Of a stretch of 64,000 bases of DNA, positions 18,301 to 26,028 are shown piece after piece. Numbering within the stretch: the first letter of the stretch is position 1; every line of letters starts with the position of its first letter. The notes under the pieces were generated by a model. The model ran no database searches and was not told where the DNA came from. It worked only from the letters and a program-made list of their open reading frames with translations. A program made the translations under genes and the position numbers. This DNA is from Fibrisoma limi BUZ 3 (lineage in GTDB: Bacteria > Bacteroidota > Bacteroidia > Cytophagales > Spirosomataceae), in the NCBI RefSeq assembly GCF_000296815.2, contig NZ_CAIT01000004.1:1-64000 (forward strand), written 5' to 3'.

Positions 18301-18527
18301 ATAACCTGCCCAAGTCGCTGGTTAGCCGGCAGAAAGTGGTGCAGGGGGTTCGGGTAACGGCCGGCGTTCAGAATGCCTTTACGTTCACCAAATACACCGG
18401 CTACGACCCGGAAGTGGGGGCGTTCGTAGGTAGTGGCTCAAACCCGGCTCAGTCGGTCATTGGCGTCGATTATGGTCGCTATCCGCTGACCCGGATGTAC
18501 ACAGTAAGCGTAGGCGTTGATTTCTAA
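15336..18527 (+). CDS. SusC/RagA family TonB-dependent outer membrane transporter
   Basis: 1063 residues. A signal peptide ends near SLAQ (about 45). A carboxypeptidase-regulatory-like domain (48-125) follows, with GITGIV-type start and FSFIGYVKQEV. Next comes the motif VVVVGYGQIKR and a TonB plug (to about 260), then a long beta-barrel ending in a Phe (GVDF). No N-terminal STN domain, which fits control by the hybrid sensor rather than by FecR signalling. It imports oligosaccharides together with the SusD partner encoded 12 bp downstream. Confidence 0.93.
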   Translation: MSMTQVYSRRQRYVTLADSRLLRAGTYVALAFMLLLWSGVDSLAQTRKRITGIVTAAPNNEPLPGVSVVVKGSSIGANTDAKGAYSLEAPANATLVFSFIGYVKQEVATGNRTTVNVSMQEDVSNLKEVVVVGYGQIKRADLSSAQTSVTSADIQKTVNTTLEQALQGRSANVYVTQNTGQPGGGISVNIRGINTINGSNEPLYVIDGVQVQGAPGGSYGVTSSINPLAGLNPSDIESMEILQGPSATAIYGSRATNGVVLITTKRGKAGQTKINYNFLYTLQDTPKLLPTLNLREYAVMVNEYRQLSGQTPILEFQDPSLLGEGTNWQRELFRQAPLLKHQLSLSGGNDKTTYYLSGEYFNQQGVAVGSSFNRYSVRLNVDNQTRSWLKISSNLNLSKTEDRVTQTNNDLINLAIEQSPNIPLRNPDGSWGGPTNPQFAVNNPIAIASLIDNRVNRANILGGLTADINLFKGLVFRNSFNGSGQFSTNNTFTPTYQLGTIINNTASANKGSGNNYYWNLNQLLQYDTQFGKHSINAIASHEAQESTYEGLSAGIQGFVTNNIAELPLGDPKTATNSSYKGSWGMESYLARVNYTYNDRYIVQAAFRADGSPSFAPSKRWGYFPSVSAAWRISEEPFMKQIPQINELKLRFETGLTGNQGSTGYFSALQPVATQWGTGYLARNYANPEYQWESTMTYNLGFNLNMFSNRIQLEGDFYIKKTDNLIMNIPLPTYMGTSGSGSIGPPLVNIGALENRGYGITLNTVNIDRAGFKWTSNFNVSGFKNNLSKLYAETATLDRPYWFMENFLARSVVGQPAFQFFGYVKEGIFKSVEEINNSAIPAGNTVSPNSTWVGDIKYKDLNGDKIIDARDQTFIGNPWPKMTFGFTNNLSYRDFDLTVLLTSSYGNQIYNFVRFRNENPGRTNVGRGLLAGAANYARLTNDPTNPTLLNPDADRPRITGSDANGNANRATQDYVEDGSYIRVKNIQLGYNLPKSLVSRQKVVQGVRVTAGVQNAFTFTKYTGYDPEVGAFVGSGSNPAQSVIGVDYGRYPLTRMYTVSVGVDF

Positions 18528-18539
18528 CCCATTGCATAC

Positions 18540-20192
18540 ATGAAGACGAATAGAATAACACGATATATCACCCTGGTCGCTTTCGTCGTGACGATGGCGA
18601 GTTGTAATAAAGAGTTCCTGGACCGGCTTCCGCTGGATACGCTGGTGGATGCTACGTACTACAAAAATGCCGACCAGGTGTTGATGGGGACGGCTCCCCT
18701 GTACAACATTGTCTGGTTTGACTACAACGATAAAGCTTCCTTTGCTCTTGGTGATGCCCGGGGCGGTACGTTGTTCTCAGGCAGTAGCTGGACGTCGCAC
18801 GTGCGGTTCAATACGTCATCGAGCGAATCCGAAGTGGCCCTGACCTGGCAGTCGTTCTATAACATTGTGGGCCAGTGCAACACCATCATCCGGAACATCA
18901 ATACGTATGCGGACGCCGGTGTGCCGGACAACATCAAGCGGCACGGTATTGCCGAAGCGCGTTTCATGCGTGGTCTGGCCTATGCCTATCTGGTGCGTAA
19001 CTATGGCGCGGTGCCTATCATTACGGACAATACCAAGTTGCTGACCGACACGACGCAGGCCCGGAATACGGTCGAGAGCGTGTGGGAATTCGTGATCCGC
19101 GACCTTCGCTATGCCGCGCAGAACCTGCCCGCGACGCCCGTACAGCGGGGTCGGCTGACGAAGTGGTCGGCGGAAGGGATGCTGTCGAAAATGTTCCTGA
19201 CCCGCGCAGGTCTGGGTAAGACGGAAGGCAGCCGCTCGCAGAGCGACCTGGATAGCGCTCGTTACTACGCCGGTGACGTGATCAAAAACAGTGGCGCGTC
19301 GCTTATGCCGAACTACGAGGATCTGTTCATGACCAAGAATAATAACAACCCCGAGAGCCTGTTCGCGCTTCAGTGGGTATGGAACGGTCCGCAGTGGGGG
19401 ACACAGAACACCATGCAGTCGTACCTGGCGTTTAATTCGTCTATCACCGGTTTCAGCGATGGCTGGGGTATTGACCACGGTGCAACGGCCGACATTTTGA
19501 AAGCCTACGAGCCTGCCGATTCGATTCGTCGGAAAGCGACGTTCATGTTCCCCGGCGACCATTATAAGTACATCCACCAGTTGGTAGCTGACCCGGCTAA
19601 TCCCGGCAAGCAGCTTACGCAGGAACTGGTTGTGCCGCTGACCAATACAAACCGCGCTAACGTGAAGAAGTACGTAGTCGGTCTGCCGATGGACAACGAC
19701 GGTAAGGTGAGCTTCATGCACACCGAAATCAACAGCTACATGCTGCGGCTGGCGGAGGTGTACCTGATCTACGCCGAAGCGATCATGGGTAATGCTGCGT
19801 CGACCAGCGACGCCGAAGCGCTGCGCTATTTCAATGCCGTTCGCACCCGGGCCAAACTGGCTCCCAAGACAAGCATTACGTTCGACGACATTTTCAGGGA
19901 AAAGCGCATTGAATGTGCCATGGAAGGGGTACAGTGGTATGAGTTTGTGCGGTTGTATTACTTCAACCCGACCAAGGCGAAGGATATGCTGAGCAAAATG
20001 GACAAAGGCACCTACACCGTTACGCCGATTGCCAACAGCAGGACGCGGCAATGGAACATTGCGTACGCAGCTACGCCAACGACCTACCCCGTCACTGACG
20101 CCAGTTTCTTTGTGCCGTATCCGGACGTAGAACTGACAAAAGCGCCGAACCTGCGCAAGCCACCCGTACCGTTTGACTTCAGCAAGATGTAA
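18540..20192 (+). CDS. SusD/RagB family substrate-binding lipoprotein
   Basis: 550 residues with lipobox MASC (Cys22), followed by the typical FLDRLPLDTL start of mature SusD proteins. The N-terminal TPR-like SusD region and the C-terminal RagB region (EKRIECAMEGVQWYEFVRL) are both present. It caps the SusC barrel on the cell surface and binds glycan. It is cotranscribed with SusC. Confidence 0.93.
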   Translation: MKTNRITRYITLVAFVVTMASCNKEFLDRLPLDTLVDATYYKNADQVLMGTAPLYNIVWFDYNDKASFALGDARGGTLFSGSSWTSHVRFNTSSSESEVALTWQSFYNIVGQCNTIIRNINTYADAGVPDNIKRHGIAEARFMRGLAYAYLVRNYGAVPIITDNTKLLTDTTQARNTVESVWEFVIRDLRYAAQNLPATPVQRGRLTKWSAEGMLSKMFLTRAGLGKTEGSRSQSDLDSARYYAGDVIKNSGASLMPNYEDLFMTKNNNNPESLFALQWVWNGPQWGTQNTMQSYLAFNSSITGFSDGWGIDHGATADILKAYEPADSIRRKATFMFPGDHYKYIHQLVADPANPGKQLTQELVVPLTNTNRANVKKYVVGLPMDNDGKVSFMHTEINSYMLRLAEVYLIYAEAIMGNAASTSDAEALRYFNAVRTRAKLAPKTSITFDDIFREKRIECAMEGVQWYEFVRLYYFNPTKAKDMLSKMDKGTYTVTPIANSRTRQWNIAYAATPTTYPVTDASFFVPYPDVELTKAPNLRKPPVPFDFSKM

Positions 20193-20200
20193 GGATACCT

Positions 20201-20277
20201 GTTACCCCCAACCCCCTTCATGGGGGCTTTTAAGCCGGATGGGTTTAGCCCCTTTCAGGGGGTTGGGGGTGAGTAAC
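20201..20277. repeat. C-rich/G-rich inverted repeat
   Basis: The left arm starts GTTACCCCCAACCCCCTTCA and the right arm is its near complement ending GTAAC. It fills the space between susD and the next gene and can form a hairpin of about 25 bp. Related C5/G5 elements lie at 25833-25875 and 38622-38670. Confidence 0.65.
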
Positions 20278-20293
20278 AAACCAGAATTCACCC

Positions 20294-21523
20294 ATGAAAA
20301 CCAATAAATTACGCATACTGCCCCTTCTGGCCATTCTTGGTTGTCTGTCCTGGCTATCGGGCTGCCAGCAGGACGAGGTTAATGCTCCACCGGTCGTTGA
20401 ACGATTCCGGCTGCTCGACCCAACAAAAAAAGACAGTACGTTCACGGCGGCTGTCCCCGGAACACTGCTGGTTATTCAGGGTAAAAACCTGAATAACGCC
20501 GTCAATGTCTATTTCAACGACTTCCCGGCCGCGTTCAACCCGGTGTATAATACGGCGGAGAACCTGATCATCACGATTCCGGCACAAACGCCAACGGCCG
20601 TAACGGCGCCGAAAGTGTCGAATAAAGTCAGGATTGTGACCACCCACGGCGAAGGTACGTTTGACTTCACGGTTGTGCAGGCACCCCCGGTTATTGCCAG
20701 CATTTCGAACGAAAATGCCAGCCCTGGCGACTCGATCACGATCGTCGGCGCTAACTTCTTTGGGGTCAGCAAAATCGTTTTCCCCGGTAATCTGGAGGTC
20801 GATTCGACCAAGTTTAAGCCAAACAAAGAAGGTACGCTCATCAGCGTACGTGTGCCGGCCAACATGACCCAGAGCGGACCGTTGTCCATTGTGGCTACGT
20901 TTGGCACGACGACAACGCCCGCACCGATCAACTACGTAACGGGGCCGGGGGTGTTGTGTAACTTCGATGATGTCAACACCTTCGCGGGATGGTCGGGTAC
21001 GTCCAGTAAAGATGCTACGCTCTTTCCCGGTAACAAAGGCAGTTTCGGCTACCTGTCGGTCAAAGGAATCGTGGGTGGCAACAACGAGTGGTGGACAAGC
21101 GGCCGGTCAATCAACGTAAACGAAACGCAGTGGATTGCGCCGGCTAACCTGAAAGCTCCGGTCAGCGACTACGCGCTAAAATTTGAAATCTTCGTTAAAA
21201 CGCCCTGGAAAACCGGTACGATGCTGATTACCCCCAACCGGGATGCGAAACCGACCAGCTATACGTATCGGTACACGCCCTGGAAAATCGGCACGGCTTC
21301 GGTTGACTTCCAGACGACCGGCTGGCAGACCGTAACCATTCCGCTGAGTGAGTTCAGAACCTCCAATGGCACCGGGGATTCTGCCCCTTCGTTGGAAGCG
21401 TTGCTGGGGGCTGCCGGTAAAAATCAGTTTCAGATGATGCTGGTAGCCGATACCGACGGAATGGGTGAAGTATCGATTGGGGTCGACAACATCCGGGTTG
21501 TGTCGAACAAAGCGGTCAAGTAA
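20294..21523 (+). CDS. Surface glycan-binding lipoprotein with IPT/TIG domains (SusE/F position)
   Basis: 409 residues with lipobox LSGC (Cys24). Two IPT/TIG-like Ig domains occupy about 35-215 (IQGKNLNNAVNVYFN, IVGANFFGVSKIVFPG). The C-terminal part (about 220-405) matches the region of surface glycan-binding proteins B that binds xyloglucan-type ligands. It is rich in Trp, with WSGTSS, NEWWTSG, TPWK and GWQTV. It is third in the SusC operon, where it helps capture the glycan. Ligand identity is not readable. Confidence 0.85.
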   Translation: MKTNKLRILPLLAILGCLSWLSGCQQDEVNAPPVVERFRLLDPTKKDSTFTAAVPGTLLVIQGKNLNNAVNVYFNDFPAAFNPVYNTAENLIITIPAQTPTAVTAPKVSNKVRIVTTHGEGTFDFTVVQAPPVIASISNENASPGDSITIVGANFFGVSKIVFPGNLEVDSTKFKPNKEGTLISVRVPANMTQSGPLSIVATFGTTTTPAPINYVTGPGVLCNFDDVNTFAGWSGTSSKDATLFPGNKGSFGYLSVKGIVGGNNEWWTSGRSINVNETQWIAPANLKAPVSDYALKFEIFVKTPWKTGTMLITPNRDAKPTSYTYRYTPWKIGTASVDFQTTGWQTVTIPLSEFRTSNGTGDSAPSLEALLGAAGKNQFQMMLVADTDGMGEVSIGVDNIRVVSNKAVK

Positions 21524-21596
21524 GCTTCGATAGCCTGGTAATGATACATTGATTATTCCTGCCTTTACCGATTACTGCTCACGTTCAGCGCAGTAA

Positions 21597-21631
21597 CCAA
21601 AAATGCTCCTGGTTTTCGGGAGCATTTTTGG
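21597..21631 (+). terminator. Terminator of the SusC operon
   Basis: CCAAAAATGCTCC (21597-21609) pairs with the GGGAGCATTTTTGG side after a short GGTTTTC loop. No gene for a glycan-degrading enzyme precedes it. Confidence 0.75.
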
Positions 21632-21824
21632 TATCATGGAGATCACCTGTTTCAGACAGTATTCCTACGCACGTGCCTGGGAGATATTCGCGTTTTTGCT
21701 TCTTTTCCGAGGCTGATGGTATTGGCCAAACCCGGTGGCTTTCCTTCTTCGACAATTAACCTTCGGAATAGCTGTGATTCAGAACTCAACGAATCGGGTG
21801 CGCACTAAAAAAAATTACCGTTCA

Positions 21825-21854
21825 ATAGGGGGATGCGGTTGTTCGGCTGTCTTG
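21825..21854 (+). promoter_or_regulatory. Candidate ECF promoter, site 1
   Basis: ATAGGGGG (21825-21832), 15 bases, then TGTCTTG (21848-21854). The same two boxes with the same 15-base spacing occur at 23751, 25971 and, on the minus strand, 38595. This copy lies about 70 bp before the sigma gene and would give autoregulation. The rest of 21632-21925 shows nothing else. Confidence 0.75.
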
Positions 21855-21925
21855 TGTGGGGAAGCGTATGTTCATCGACAGAAGTATGATAGATTTGCAG
21901 CGGAAATCAGTCTCTCAACCACCCA

Positions 21926-22504
21926 GTGCAACTATCTGACCAGGAAATACTGTCTGCCATACAGCTTGGCGACGAGCGGATGTTTGAAGCCGTGTTCCGG
22001 CAGCATTACAACCCGCTTTGTCAGTATGGCTACTCGTTTCTGAAAGACTGGGACGATACCGAGGAGGTCGTGCAGGCGGTTTTTATGGTCATCTGGGAAA
22101 AGCGTGACGCGCTGGAAATCAATACGTCGCTGAAGTCGTATCTCTACCGGGCGGTGCATAATCGCTGTCTGAACCGGATCAAACACCTGGCCGTTCAGGC
22201 TGAGCACCGGAACCAGGTCGAGGCTGACGTGACGCACTCGTATGAAGCGCCCGCACAGGTGCTCATGGCTAACGAGCTGTCGGAGCGGCTACACGACGCC
22301 ATCCAGCTCCTGCCCGAGCAGTGCCGGCTGATCTTTATGATGAGCCGGTTTGAGGAGTTGAAGTACCAGGAAATTGCCGACCGGCTGGGGTTGTCTATCA
22401 AAACGGTGGAGAACCAGATTGGTAAGGCGCTCCGTATCCTGCGAACAGAACTGGCCGAATACCTGCCGGTAATTATGTTGTTGGGAATACGGATGTATGA
22501 ATAG
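21926..22504 (+). CDS. ECF sigma factor (FecR-controlled type)
   Basis: 192 residues from a GTG start. An in-frame stop at 21890 and no other start codon between leave GTG as the only choice. Region 2 is clear (FEAVFRQHYNPLCQYGYSFL, DTEEVVQAVFMVIWEKRD). Region 4 is LPEQCRLIFMMSRFEEL with KYQEIADRLGLSIKTVENQI. It is followed by a FecR anti-sigma gene and by genes carrying the same candidate promoter, so it is the probable master of a small surface-signalling regulon. Confidence 0.92.
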   Translation: MQLSDQEILSAIQLGDERMFEAVFRQHYNPLCQYGYSFLKDWDDTEEVVQAVFMVIWEKRDALEINTSLKSYLYRAVHNRCLNRIKHLAVQAEHRNQVEADVTHSYEAPAQVLMANELSERLHDAIQLLPEQCRLIFMMSRFEELKYQEIADRLGLSIKTVENQIGKALRILRTELAEYLPVIMLLGIRMYE

Positions 22505-22507
22505 TTA

Positions 22508-22585
22508 AGGGGTTTGTGGTTCGTAGTTTGTAGTTAATCCGTGCGGAGCAACCACAAACGACAAACCACAAACGACAAACTAACC
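22508..22585. repeat. GTTTGT/ACAAAC low-complexity inverted repeat
   Basis: The left arm is built of GTTTGTGGTT-like units and the right arm of ACCACAAACGACAAA-like units. They pair imperfectly around a short GC loop. It fills the gap between the sigma and fecR genes. Confidence 0.55.
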
Positions 22586-22593
22586 TAAAAACG

Positions 22594-23736
22594 ATGGCGA
22601 ACGATTACGCACAGCCTATAGATGACAGCCTGATCGGCAAGTACCTCGCCGGGGAGACCGACCCGGACGAGTCCGAGCGGGTGCGGCTATGGCTGAGCCA
22701 GCGTGATCCGTCCGCCGAAGACGATAATCAGAAGGAGTTTGAGCGGTTTGAGCGGATCTGGGAAACGGTCGCCCAACTCAAGCCGCCGTCGGAAGAGCGG
22801 AAAGCACCGGTCGATACGGATGCCGCCTGGCAGAAGATGCGGAGCCGGATGCAGACCGGCGGTACGACATCTGCTCCCGCGCCGTCGCCGTTTACGGTTG
22901 TTCGGTCCGACGAAAAAGACGTAGCGGGTACGGAGCGAAACGACCCCGTTGTCAAACCGCTGCAATCCAGCCCTCAGCCCGTCCGTTCGCTTTGGAGCCG
23001 GTACTGGCAAATCGCAGCCGCGCTCGTGCTGGTGTCAGGTCTGGGCTGGTTCCTGCTCAAAAATCAGCAGGCTGGGCCAGCGCCGGTGCCTCAACTGGCT
23101 GTTACTTCGGCCAGTAAGACGGTAGAAAAGATACTACCCGACGGCTCGAAGGTGTGGCTGAACCGGGGCAGTAAGCTGAGTTATCCGCAAACATTCGGCG
23201 ACGACAGCCGCGACGTAGCGTTGACCGGGGAGGCTTTCTTCGAAGTGAAACCTGATCCGACGAAGCCGTTCCGTATCCGGGCTGGGCAGGCAACGGTACA
23301 GGTGCTGGGTACGTCGTTCAGTGTGCGGGCCTACGACAGCAACGTGCGGGTGGCTGTGCGGACGGGTAAGGTGTTGTTCAGCGCGAAGAAGAAAGAAGTA
23401 ACGCTGGTTAAAGACGAGCAGGCCACGTTCGACAGCCAGGCCGATACGATCCGGAAGTCGCTTAAGGTTGACCCGAATCTGTTCGCCTACCGAACGGGTC
23501 GGCTGGCGTTTAAAGGAACGCGCCTGAGCGAGGTAGTGCAGACGATCAATGAGGTCTATCGGGCGGACGTTCGGCTGGCCAACAATCGGTTAACCAACTG
23601 CTTATACGCCAATACCGGTTTTGAAAATTACGACACGGTCGAGACGGTCGTGTACGTAGTCGCCGAAACAATGGGGCTGCGCGTTCGACGGGAGGGCGAC
23701 CGGTTCATCATCGAAGGCGAAGGGTGCCCGCAGTAA
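22594..23736 (+). CDS. FecR-type anti-sigma factor
   Basis: 380 residues. The N-terminal cytoplasmic part (1-130) begins DDSLIGKYLAGETDPDE. One TM lies at about 140-155 (IAAALVLVSGLGWFLL). The FecR domain (170-270) has DGSKVWLNRGSKLSYP and VLGTSFSVRAY. A C-terminal DUF4974 (about 300-378) follows, with LAFKGTRLSEVVQTINEVY. It would hold the upstream sigma factor inactive until signalled by an outer membrane STN-domain protein. The next gene encodes such a domain. Confidence 0.92.
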   Translation: MANDYAQPIDDSLIGKYLAGETDPDESERVRLWLSQRDPSAEDDNQKEFERFERIWETVAQLKPPSEERKAPVDTDAAWQKMRSRMQTGGTTSAPAPSPFTVVRSDEKDVAGTERNDPVVKPLQSSPQPVRSLWSRYWQIAAALVLVSGLGWFLLKNQQAGPAPVPQLAVTSASKTVEKILPDGSKVWLNRGSKLSYPQTFGDDSRDVALTGEAFFEVKPDPTKPFRIRAGQATVQVLGTSFSVRAYDSNVRVAVRTGKVLFSAKKKEVTLVKDEQATFDSQADTIRKSLKVDPNLFAYRTGRLAFKGTRLSEVVQTINEVYRADVRLANNRLTNCLYANTGFENYDTVETVVYVVAETMGLRVRREGDRFIIEGEGCPQ

Positions 23737-23750
23737 TTTTTGTGCTGTTG

Positions 23751-23780
23751 ATAGGGGGAAACGCTGCAAGGGCTGTCTTA
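23751..23780 (+). promoter_or_regulatory. Candidate ECF promoter, site 2
   Basis: ATAGGGGG (23751-23758), 15 bases, then TGTCTTA (23774-23780). It lies 21 bp before the ATG at 23802. This placement also decides the start of the next gene, because upstream in-frame codons would overlap the promoter. Confidence 0.78.
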
Positions 23781-23801
23781 TCAGCAAACGCATTTATTGC
23801 T

Positions 23802-25808
23802 ATGTACATTCACCGTTACGTACTGGTGCTCATCGGATGGCTTACGTTCGCCGTTTGTGCCGCGAAGCCGATACCACCCCTTGAGCGTACCGTTACTCTA
23901 TCAATCAGCAACGAGCGCCTGGACCGGGCGTTGAACATAATCGGTCGCGAGGGGCAGTTGAATTTTTCGTACAGCCCCTCGGTGATCAATGAAAGCAGTC
24001 TTGTGTCGCTGCGGGCGTCGAGCATTACGATCCGCGATGCCCTGAACCAGTTGTTTCGCGGGACGGTCACGTATAAATCGCGGGGTAACTACATCATCCT
24101 GCTCCGGGCCGAACTCCCCGAAGTCGACGACCGTCCCAAAAACTTCTACCTCGACGGCTATATTCTGGACCAGGCTACCGGCCAAAAGATCGGTCAGGCC
24201 AGTATTTTTGAAAAAACCACGCTGGCATCGGCTATCAGCAATCCCTACGGCTATTACCGAATCAAACTGCCCACCGAGCTACCGACGCTGCAACTCCAGG
24301 TTCGTAAGCAGAACTACGTGGGCGAAACGGTGCGGGTAACGTCGCGGCAATCGCACACGCTGAATATCCGGCTCGAGCCATCGCCCCTGAGCCAGGCCGT
24401 TCAGCCGCTTACTATCCGGCAGTCGGTCGATACGACCCGTCGCATCGCTGTGGCTGTGCAGCAACCTATTCAGCCAATTCTACTGGCCTCGGCTGATACC
24501 AGCCAGACGCCCAAAATCACGGCCTGGCAGCGCGGTAAACAGCGCCTGACCGATTGGTTCATGTCGACCAAATCGGAGATTCACGAAGCCAACCTGGTTG
24601 GCGATACGCTCTACCGCGATGTACAGATCAGCTTTTTACCGTTTGTAGGTACGAATGGAAAACTGAGTGCGCGGGTGATCAACCGGACATCATTCAACAT
24701 TCTGGGCGGCTACTCACTCGGTAATACGGGCGTGGAAGTAGGCGGTTTCCTGAACGGCGTTCGGGGCGAAGTAACAGGCGTGCAGGTAGCGGGTTTCGGC
24801 AACGTAGTCGGTGAGCGGATGGACGGCGTGCAGGTGGCCGGCTTTGGTAATGCCGTTCGCACGACCGTGCATGGCGTACAGGTCGCTGGGTTTGGCAATG
24901 CCATTGGGGACGATATGCGGGGTATTCAGGTGGCCGGGTTCGGCAACGTAACGCTGGGCGGCTTGCCAGATGGCGTTCAGGTAGCGGGTTTCGGCAACGT
25001 GACCGCCCGTAATGTACGCGGTGTGCAGGTTGCCGGTTTCGCTAACATCGGTGCGGAGCAGGTCGATGCCGTTCAGATTGCCGGCTTTTTTAACCTGGCC
25101 GGACAACAGCAACGGGGTGTGCAGATCGCCGGTTTCGGCAACGTAGCCGCGGCTGAAGCGGCTGGCCTGCAATTGTCGGGCTTCTTCAACGTAGCGGGTA
25201 AAGACATTCAGGGCTGGCAGATTGCCGGTTTTTTCAACTCGGCGAAGAGCGTTACCAAAGGCACCCAGATTGGTTTGTTCAATTTCTCGGGCTATTCCAG
25301 AAACGTACCGATTGGCCTCCTGAGCTGGGTCCAGAAGAACGGCTACCGTCGGCTGGAAATTTCTACCGATGAGGTGAACCGGGCAAACCTGACCTTTAAA
25401 ACGGGTAAGGCAGCCCTGTATAACATTTTTACTGCCGGTTCTAACCTGGAGGATTCCGATCGGCCATCCTGGAGCTTTGGGTACGGTCTGGGATCGGCCA
25501 TTAACCTGCACCGGGGCTGGATGCTGAACTTCGACCTGACGGGTAATTACCGCCTGCCGGCCGGCTGGGCTTTCTTCGACGAGGGCAGCCAACTGTACCG
25601 ACTGAGCATGGGGATCGAGAAAAAGCTCACCCCGGGCCTTGCCCTGGCAGTTGGACCTACTGTGAACTGGTTTAACAGCCGCAATGAAACGACGAAGCCT
25701 GATCGGGTCATCGATGTGCCAATTTTCACGGATCGCTTCGATACGTTCGGCAATTATAACGCCGGCTGGGTGGGCTTCCACGCAGCCCTGCGGATCTGTA
25801 GCCGGTAA
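23802..25808 (+). CDS. STN and carboxypeptidase-like domain protein with 16-residue surface repeats
   Basis: 668 residues from ATG 23802. A signal peptide (VLIGWLTFAVCAAKP) is followed by an STN domain (about 25-95: LDRALNIIGREG, NFSYSPSV) of the kind that talks to FecR proteins. A carboxypeptidase-regulatory-like domain follows (110-190). Residues 310-502 carry 12 tandem repeats of about 16 residues with core GVQVAGFGN, like LA_2272-type surface repeats. The last 160 residues look like an outer membrane beta-barrel. There is no TonB plug, so the protein has the sensor domain of a signalling receptor without the transporter. It is probably the surface partner of the sigma/FecR pair (inference). 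Confidence 0.82.
   Translation: MYIHRYVLVLIGWLTFAVCAAKPIPPLERTVTLSISNERLDRALNIIGREGQLNFSYSPSVINESSLVSLRASSITIRDALNQLFRGTVTYKSRGNYIILLRAELPEVDDRPKNFYLDGYILDQATGQKIGQASIFEKTTLASAISNPYGYYRIKLPTELPTLQLQVRKQNYVGETVRVTSRQSHTLNIRLEPSPLSQAVQPLTIRQSVDTTRRIAVAVQQPIQPILLASADTSQTPKITAWQRGKQRLTDWFMSTKSEIHEANLVGDTLYRDVQISFLPFVGTNGKLSARVINRTSFNILGGYSLGNTGVEVGGFLNGVRGEVTGVQVAGFGNVVGERMDGVQVAGFGNAVRTTVHGVQVAGFGNAIGDDMRGIQVAGFGNVTLGGLPDGVQVAGFGNVTARNVRGVQVAGFANIGAEQVDAVQIAGFFNLAGQQQRGVQIAGFGNVAAAEAAGLQLSGFFNVAGKDIQGWQIAGFFNSAKSVTKGTQIGLFNFSGYSRNVPIGLLSWVQKNGYRRLEISTDEVNRANLTFKTGKAALYNIFTAGSNLEDSDRPSWSFGYGLGSAINLHRGWMLNFDLTGNYRLPAGWAFFDEGSQLYRLSMGIEKKLTPGLALAVGPTVNWFNSRNETTKPDRVIDVPIFTDRFDTFGNYNAGWVGFHAALRICSR
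24729..25307 (+). repeat. 48-bp coding tandem repeat, about 12 units
   Basis: Each unit encodes G-[VI]-Q-[VI]-A-G-F-[GF]-N plus seven variable residues. Unit length is constant at 16 codons except one of 17 and a short last unit. The regular period and alternating hydrophobic positions suggest one unit per turn of a beta-solenoid. Confidence 0.85.
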
Positions 25809-25832
25809 CTTTTTGGCTTCGCGTTTATTCCA

Positions 25833-25875
25833 CCCCAAACCCCAGCAACGGCCGAACCGCTTCAGGGGTTTGGGG
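25833..25875. repeat. CCCCAAACCCC hairpin with CAACGGCCGA loop
   Basis: CCCCAAACCCC (25833-25843) pairs perfectly with GGGGTTTGGGG (25865-25875). The loop contains CAACGGCCGAACCG, which recurs almost unchanged in the element at 38622. It may also end transcription of the repeat-protein gene. Confidence 0.65.
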
Positions 25876-25970
25876 CGATGCGTTAAAGCTAATTTAACGT
25901 AGAAAAAGAAGTGCCTTTTCATAACGTACCAGATACGTATGCACCTACTGAAAAAATAATTTTCATAGCC

Positions 25971-26000
25971 ATAGGGGGGACCCGCAAAAGAGGTGTCTTA
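25971..26000 (+). promoter_or_regulatory. Candidate ECF promoter, site 3
   Basis: ATAGGGGG (25971-25978), 15 bases, then TGTCTTA (25994-26000). It lies 28 bp before the TonB receptor ATG. It shares both boxes and the spacing with sites 1, 2 and 4. Confidence 0.78.
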
Positions 26001-26028
26001 GTGCTGTAATAACCTGAATAACAGCATT

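Noticed and set aside
18816-20051. 411-codon ORF antisense to susD
   Set aside because: It is a shadow of the SusD gene. Its His/Arg-rich composition is typical of antisense frames.
23724-23801. Longer N-terminus for the STN repeat protein
   Set aside because: These codons overlap the end of fecR and the ECF promoter. ATG 23802 gives a normal signal peptide.
24729-25307. CRISPR-like regular repeats
   Set aside because: The 48-bp units are contiguous and keep the reading frame, with no separate spacers. They encode protein repeats.
24714-25922. 402-codon ORF antisense to the repeat protein
   Set aside because: It repeats AETGDLH-like units only because the sense strand is repetitive. The sense protein has signal peptide and domains.
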